Assembly: GCA_002457055.1 (NCBI GenBank)
Contig: NTKT01000003.1
Location: 62,001 to 126,000 of the forward strand
Direction: 5' to 3'
Source of the DNA: Rhodobacteraceae bacterium MED-G08
GTDB taxonomy: Bacteria > Pseudomonadota > Alphaproteobacteria > Rhodobacterales > Rhodobacteraceae
DNA length: 64,000 nt
In this document: one piece after another, positions 62,504 to 64,000 of the stretch
Layout: the number at the start of each line of letters is the position of its first letter
Numbering within the stretch: the first letter of the stretch is position 1
Translations under genes and position numbers: made by a program
Notes under the pieces: model-generated
What the model was told of the DNA's origin: nothing
Database searches by the model: none
Seen by the model: the letters and a program-made list of their open reading frames with translations, nothing else

Positions 62504-63975
62504 TTTTTCAAAGCTTTCAGCATCTCTTGCACCGTAGAAACCATTTCGTTTCTGGGCACAGTAAATTGACTTGGCCTTTCCTTCCATTCTTCCAAGGTGG
62601 CGCTTTTGGCAAGTTGCGTGCCCAATATTAAGTCTTTAATTTGGATAAGGCCCTTATCTCTTTCCTCACTGCCCTCTATGATGGCCAGGGGTGAACGCCG
62701 TTTGTCAGCATACTTCAATTGGTTGCCAAAATTCTTCGGGTTTCCGAAATACATTTCTGCACGAATACCAGCAGACCTTAATTCTGACACGATACGTATG
62801 TAATCATTGAGCCTTTCTCGATCCATAACCGTTACAACAACTGGCCCAATTGTATCAATTCTAGATCCTGCTTTATCCCGCAGTGCAGCCATAAGTCTAT
62901 CTACCCCAATAGAAACGCCAGTCGCTGGAATAGTTTGCCCAGTGAAGCGTTTAACTAAGTCATCGTATCGCCCTCCACCTGCAACAGAGCCAAATTGTCT
63001 TTTTCTTCCCTTTTTGTCATATATCTCGAATGTTAACTCTGCCTCAAATACCGGACCCGTATAATACTCCAAACCTCTTACAACAGATGGGTCCAGCTGA
63101 ACCCGTTTAGAGGTATAATCGCCTACAGTTAGAAATTCGGCCATCATATCCAATTCTGATATACCCTCGAGACCAGTACTCGAATTCCCAACCACGTCCC
63201 GTAAATTCAAAAGTGTTTTTTCATTTGTGTCACCCTTTGCAGTAAGAAATGCAACAACAGGCGCAGCTTGATCTTTTGACAGCCCGACACCATCAATATA
63301 TGCCCCTGAAGCATCCAATCTACCAGAGCCTAAAAGTTCTTCTACTCCCTGAACGCCAACCTTATCAAATTTATCAATAACCCTTAACACTGCAAGGCGC
63401 TCTGCCTGATTTTCAAGCCCGATCATTTCCAAGACACCATTAAGAATTTTTCGATTATTTATCCGCACCATATAATCGCCAAAAGGTATCCCGACCTCTT
63501 CTAAGGCATCTGCCAACATTGCACAAACTTCAGCATCCGCCGATACATTTGAAGCTCCAATTGTATCTGCATCACATTGATAGAACTGTCTAAAACGCCC
63601 CGGCCCTGGTTTTTCATTCCTCCAAACAGGTCCCATTGCATACCTACGATACGGGTTGGGTAATTCATTTCTGTATTGGGCATAAACACGAGCAAGAGGA
63701 GCAGTTAAGTCATAACGTAACGCGAGCCATGAATTGTCATCTTCTTGCCACGCAAATACTCCGTCATTTGGTCGATCGACATCTGGTAAAAACTTCCCCA
63801 GCGCGTCAACGTTTTCAACTGCTGATGTTTCCAGTGCATCAAAGCCGTGATGATGGTAGACTCGCGCAACCTGCTGCAGCATCTCGTTTCTTTCAGAAAC
63901 TTCTTGATCAAAATAGTCACGAAAACCTTTAGGAGTTTCGGCCTTTGGTCGTGATTGTTTTTTATCCTTCGCCAT
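62500..63975 (-). CDS. hisS: Histidyl-tRNA synthetase
   Basis: Charges tRNA-His. Class II synthetase motifs are visible: motif 1 around [12 protein letters not shown], motif 2 [31 protein letters not shown], the histidine loops [13 protein letters not shown] and [29 protein letters not shown], and an anticodon-binding C-terminal domain ([33 protein letters not shown]). The ATG at 63975 ([18 protein letters not shown]) fits the family start better than the ATG at 63996, giving 491 residues. First gene of hisS-hisZ-hisG; each gene overlaps the next by a few bases. The promoter lies beyond or at the window edge. Confidence 0.96.
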   Translation of the reverse strand: MAKDKKQSRPKAETPKGFRDYFDQEVSERNEMLQQVARVYHHHGFDALETSAVENVDALGKFLPDVDRPNDGVFAWQEDDNSWLALRYDLTAPLARVYAQYRNELPNPYRRYAMGPVWRNEKPGPGRFRQFYQCDADTIGASNVSADAEVCAMLADALEEVGIPFGDYMVRINNRKILNGVLEMIGLENQAERLAVLRVIDKFDKVGVQGVEELLGSGRLDASGAYIDGVGLSKDQAAPVVAFLTAKGDTNEKTLLNLRDVVGNSSTGLEGISELDMMAEFLTVGDYTSKRVQLDPSVVRGLEYYTGPVFEAELTFEIYDKKGRKRQFGSVAGGGRYDDLVKRFTGQTIPATGVSIGVDRLMAALRDKAGSRIDTIGPVVVTVMDRERLNDYIRIVSELRSAGIRAEMYFGNPKNFGNQLKYADKRRSPLAIIEGSEERDKGLIQIKDLILGTQLAKSATLEEWKERPSQFTVPRNEMVSTVQEMLKALKK

Positions 63976-64000
63976 CTGAAATGGACCCCAAATCATATTT

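Noticed and set aside
61403..62587. The longer hisZ frame starting at 62587
   Set aside because: The extra 28 codons overlap hisS and lack HisZ-like sequence; the GTG at 62503 makes a GTGA overlap with the hisS stop and fits the family N-terminus.
1..64000. Prophage, gene transfer agent, insertion sequence, CRISPR array, toxin-antitoxin or other defence island
   Set aside because: No integrase, transposase, capsid, Cas, restriction or toxin gene and no regular repeats were seen; nearly every frame of size is assigned to a metabolic, regulatory, transport or information-processing family.

Overview
The window is ordinary, gene-dense chromosome from an alphaproteobacterium, most likely an AT-rich, streamlined marine member of the Rhodobacterales (Roseobacter group). 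I infer this from family content: DUF1013/TrcR, DUF1489, DUF2794, DUF3035, DUF1674/SdhAF4, a class II B12-dependent ribonucleotide reductase, a methylsuccinyl-CoA dehydrogenase-type acyl-CoA dehydrogenase, short-form HisG with HisZ, and the yejABEF - cycM - pheA neighbourhood. Intergenic gaps are short, many genes overlap by 1-8 bases, and several genes start with TTG or GTG. I see no prophage, insertion sequence, CRISPR array, tRNA or rRNA. The base composition estimate is by eye only.

Layout. 0-6.7 kb: transporters and an ornithine-cyclodeaminase-family gene, with the glutathione-dependent formaldehyde oxidation pair (S-formylglutathione hydrolase and FrmA), a TetR regulator and a cytochrome c'. 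6.8-8.5 kb: imuB, a catalytically dead Y-family polymerase relative, behind a perfect alphaproteobacterial LexA box. 8.5-20.3 kb: ureidoglycine aminohydrolase, then a housekeeping run on the minus strand (DUF3035 lipoprotein, lspA, purH, a heparinase II/III-family protein, rsmB), an unlisted 58-codon SdhAF4 gene, hemF, a degenerate SDR, an RsmC-like methyltransferase, clpS, and a D,D-carboxypeptidase with a SPOR-like tail. 20.3-33 kb: a YejABEF peptide importer, membrane-anchored cytochrome c, pheA, nudC, the SRP RNA gene, a small phosphatase, dnaX-ybaB-recR and trcR. 33-41 kb: TauE-type exporter, mcd, a divergent FAD-oxidase/mnmD pair, a DMT transporter, a lytic transglycosylase and dapA. 41.4-46.5 kb: a urate catabolic cluster (puuD, uraH, puuE fused to OHCU decarboxylase, allA, NCS2 permease) ended by a clear terminator. 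46.6-49.9 kb: DUF2794 and a second LexA-box gene, dnaE2/imuC. 50-57 kb: an RluA-family enzyme, then an XRE-cupin regulator leading an operon of two FAD-GcvT fusion dehydrogenases around a homocysteine-type S-methyltransferase. 57-64 kb: SseB, nrdJ, DUF1489, and hisS-hisZ-hisG.

How the parts fit. Methylated amines processed by the 51-57 kb operon should release one-carbon units to tetrahydrofolate or as formaldehyde; the FrmA/FGH pair would oxidise stray formaldehyde to formate. Urate breakdown at 41-46 kb plus AllE at 8.5 kb leads to glyoxylate, which the ethylmalonyl-CoA pathway (Mcd) also handles; allantoate amidohydrolase is not in this window.

The most interesting observation is the mutasome. 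imuB and dnaE2, usually in one imuA-imuB-dnaE2 cassette, lie 38 kb apart, each behind a nearly identical LexA box set 13-14 bases before the start codon. imuA is next to neither, and DnaE2 stops before the usual C-terminal OB-fold. Other points are an SDR that has lost the catalytic Lys, a possible split MnmC, and one FAD-GcvT paralog with altered folate-site residues.
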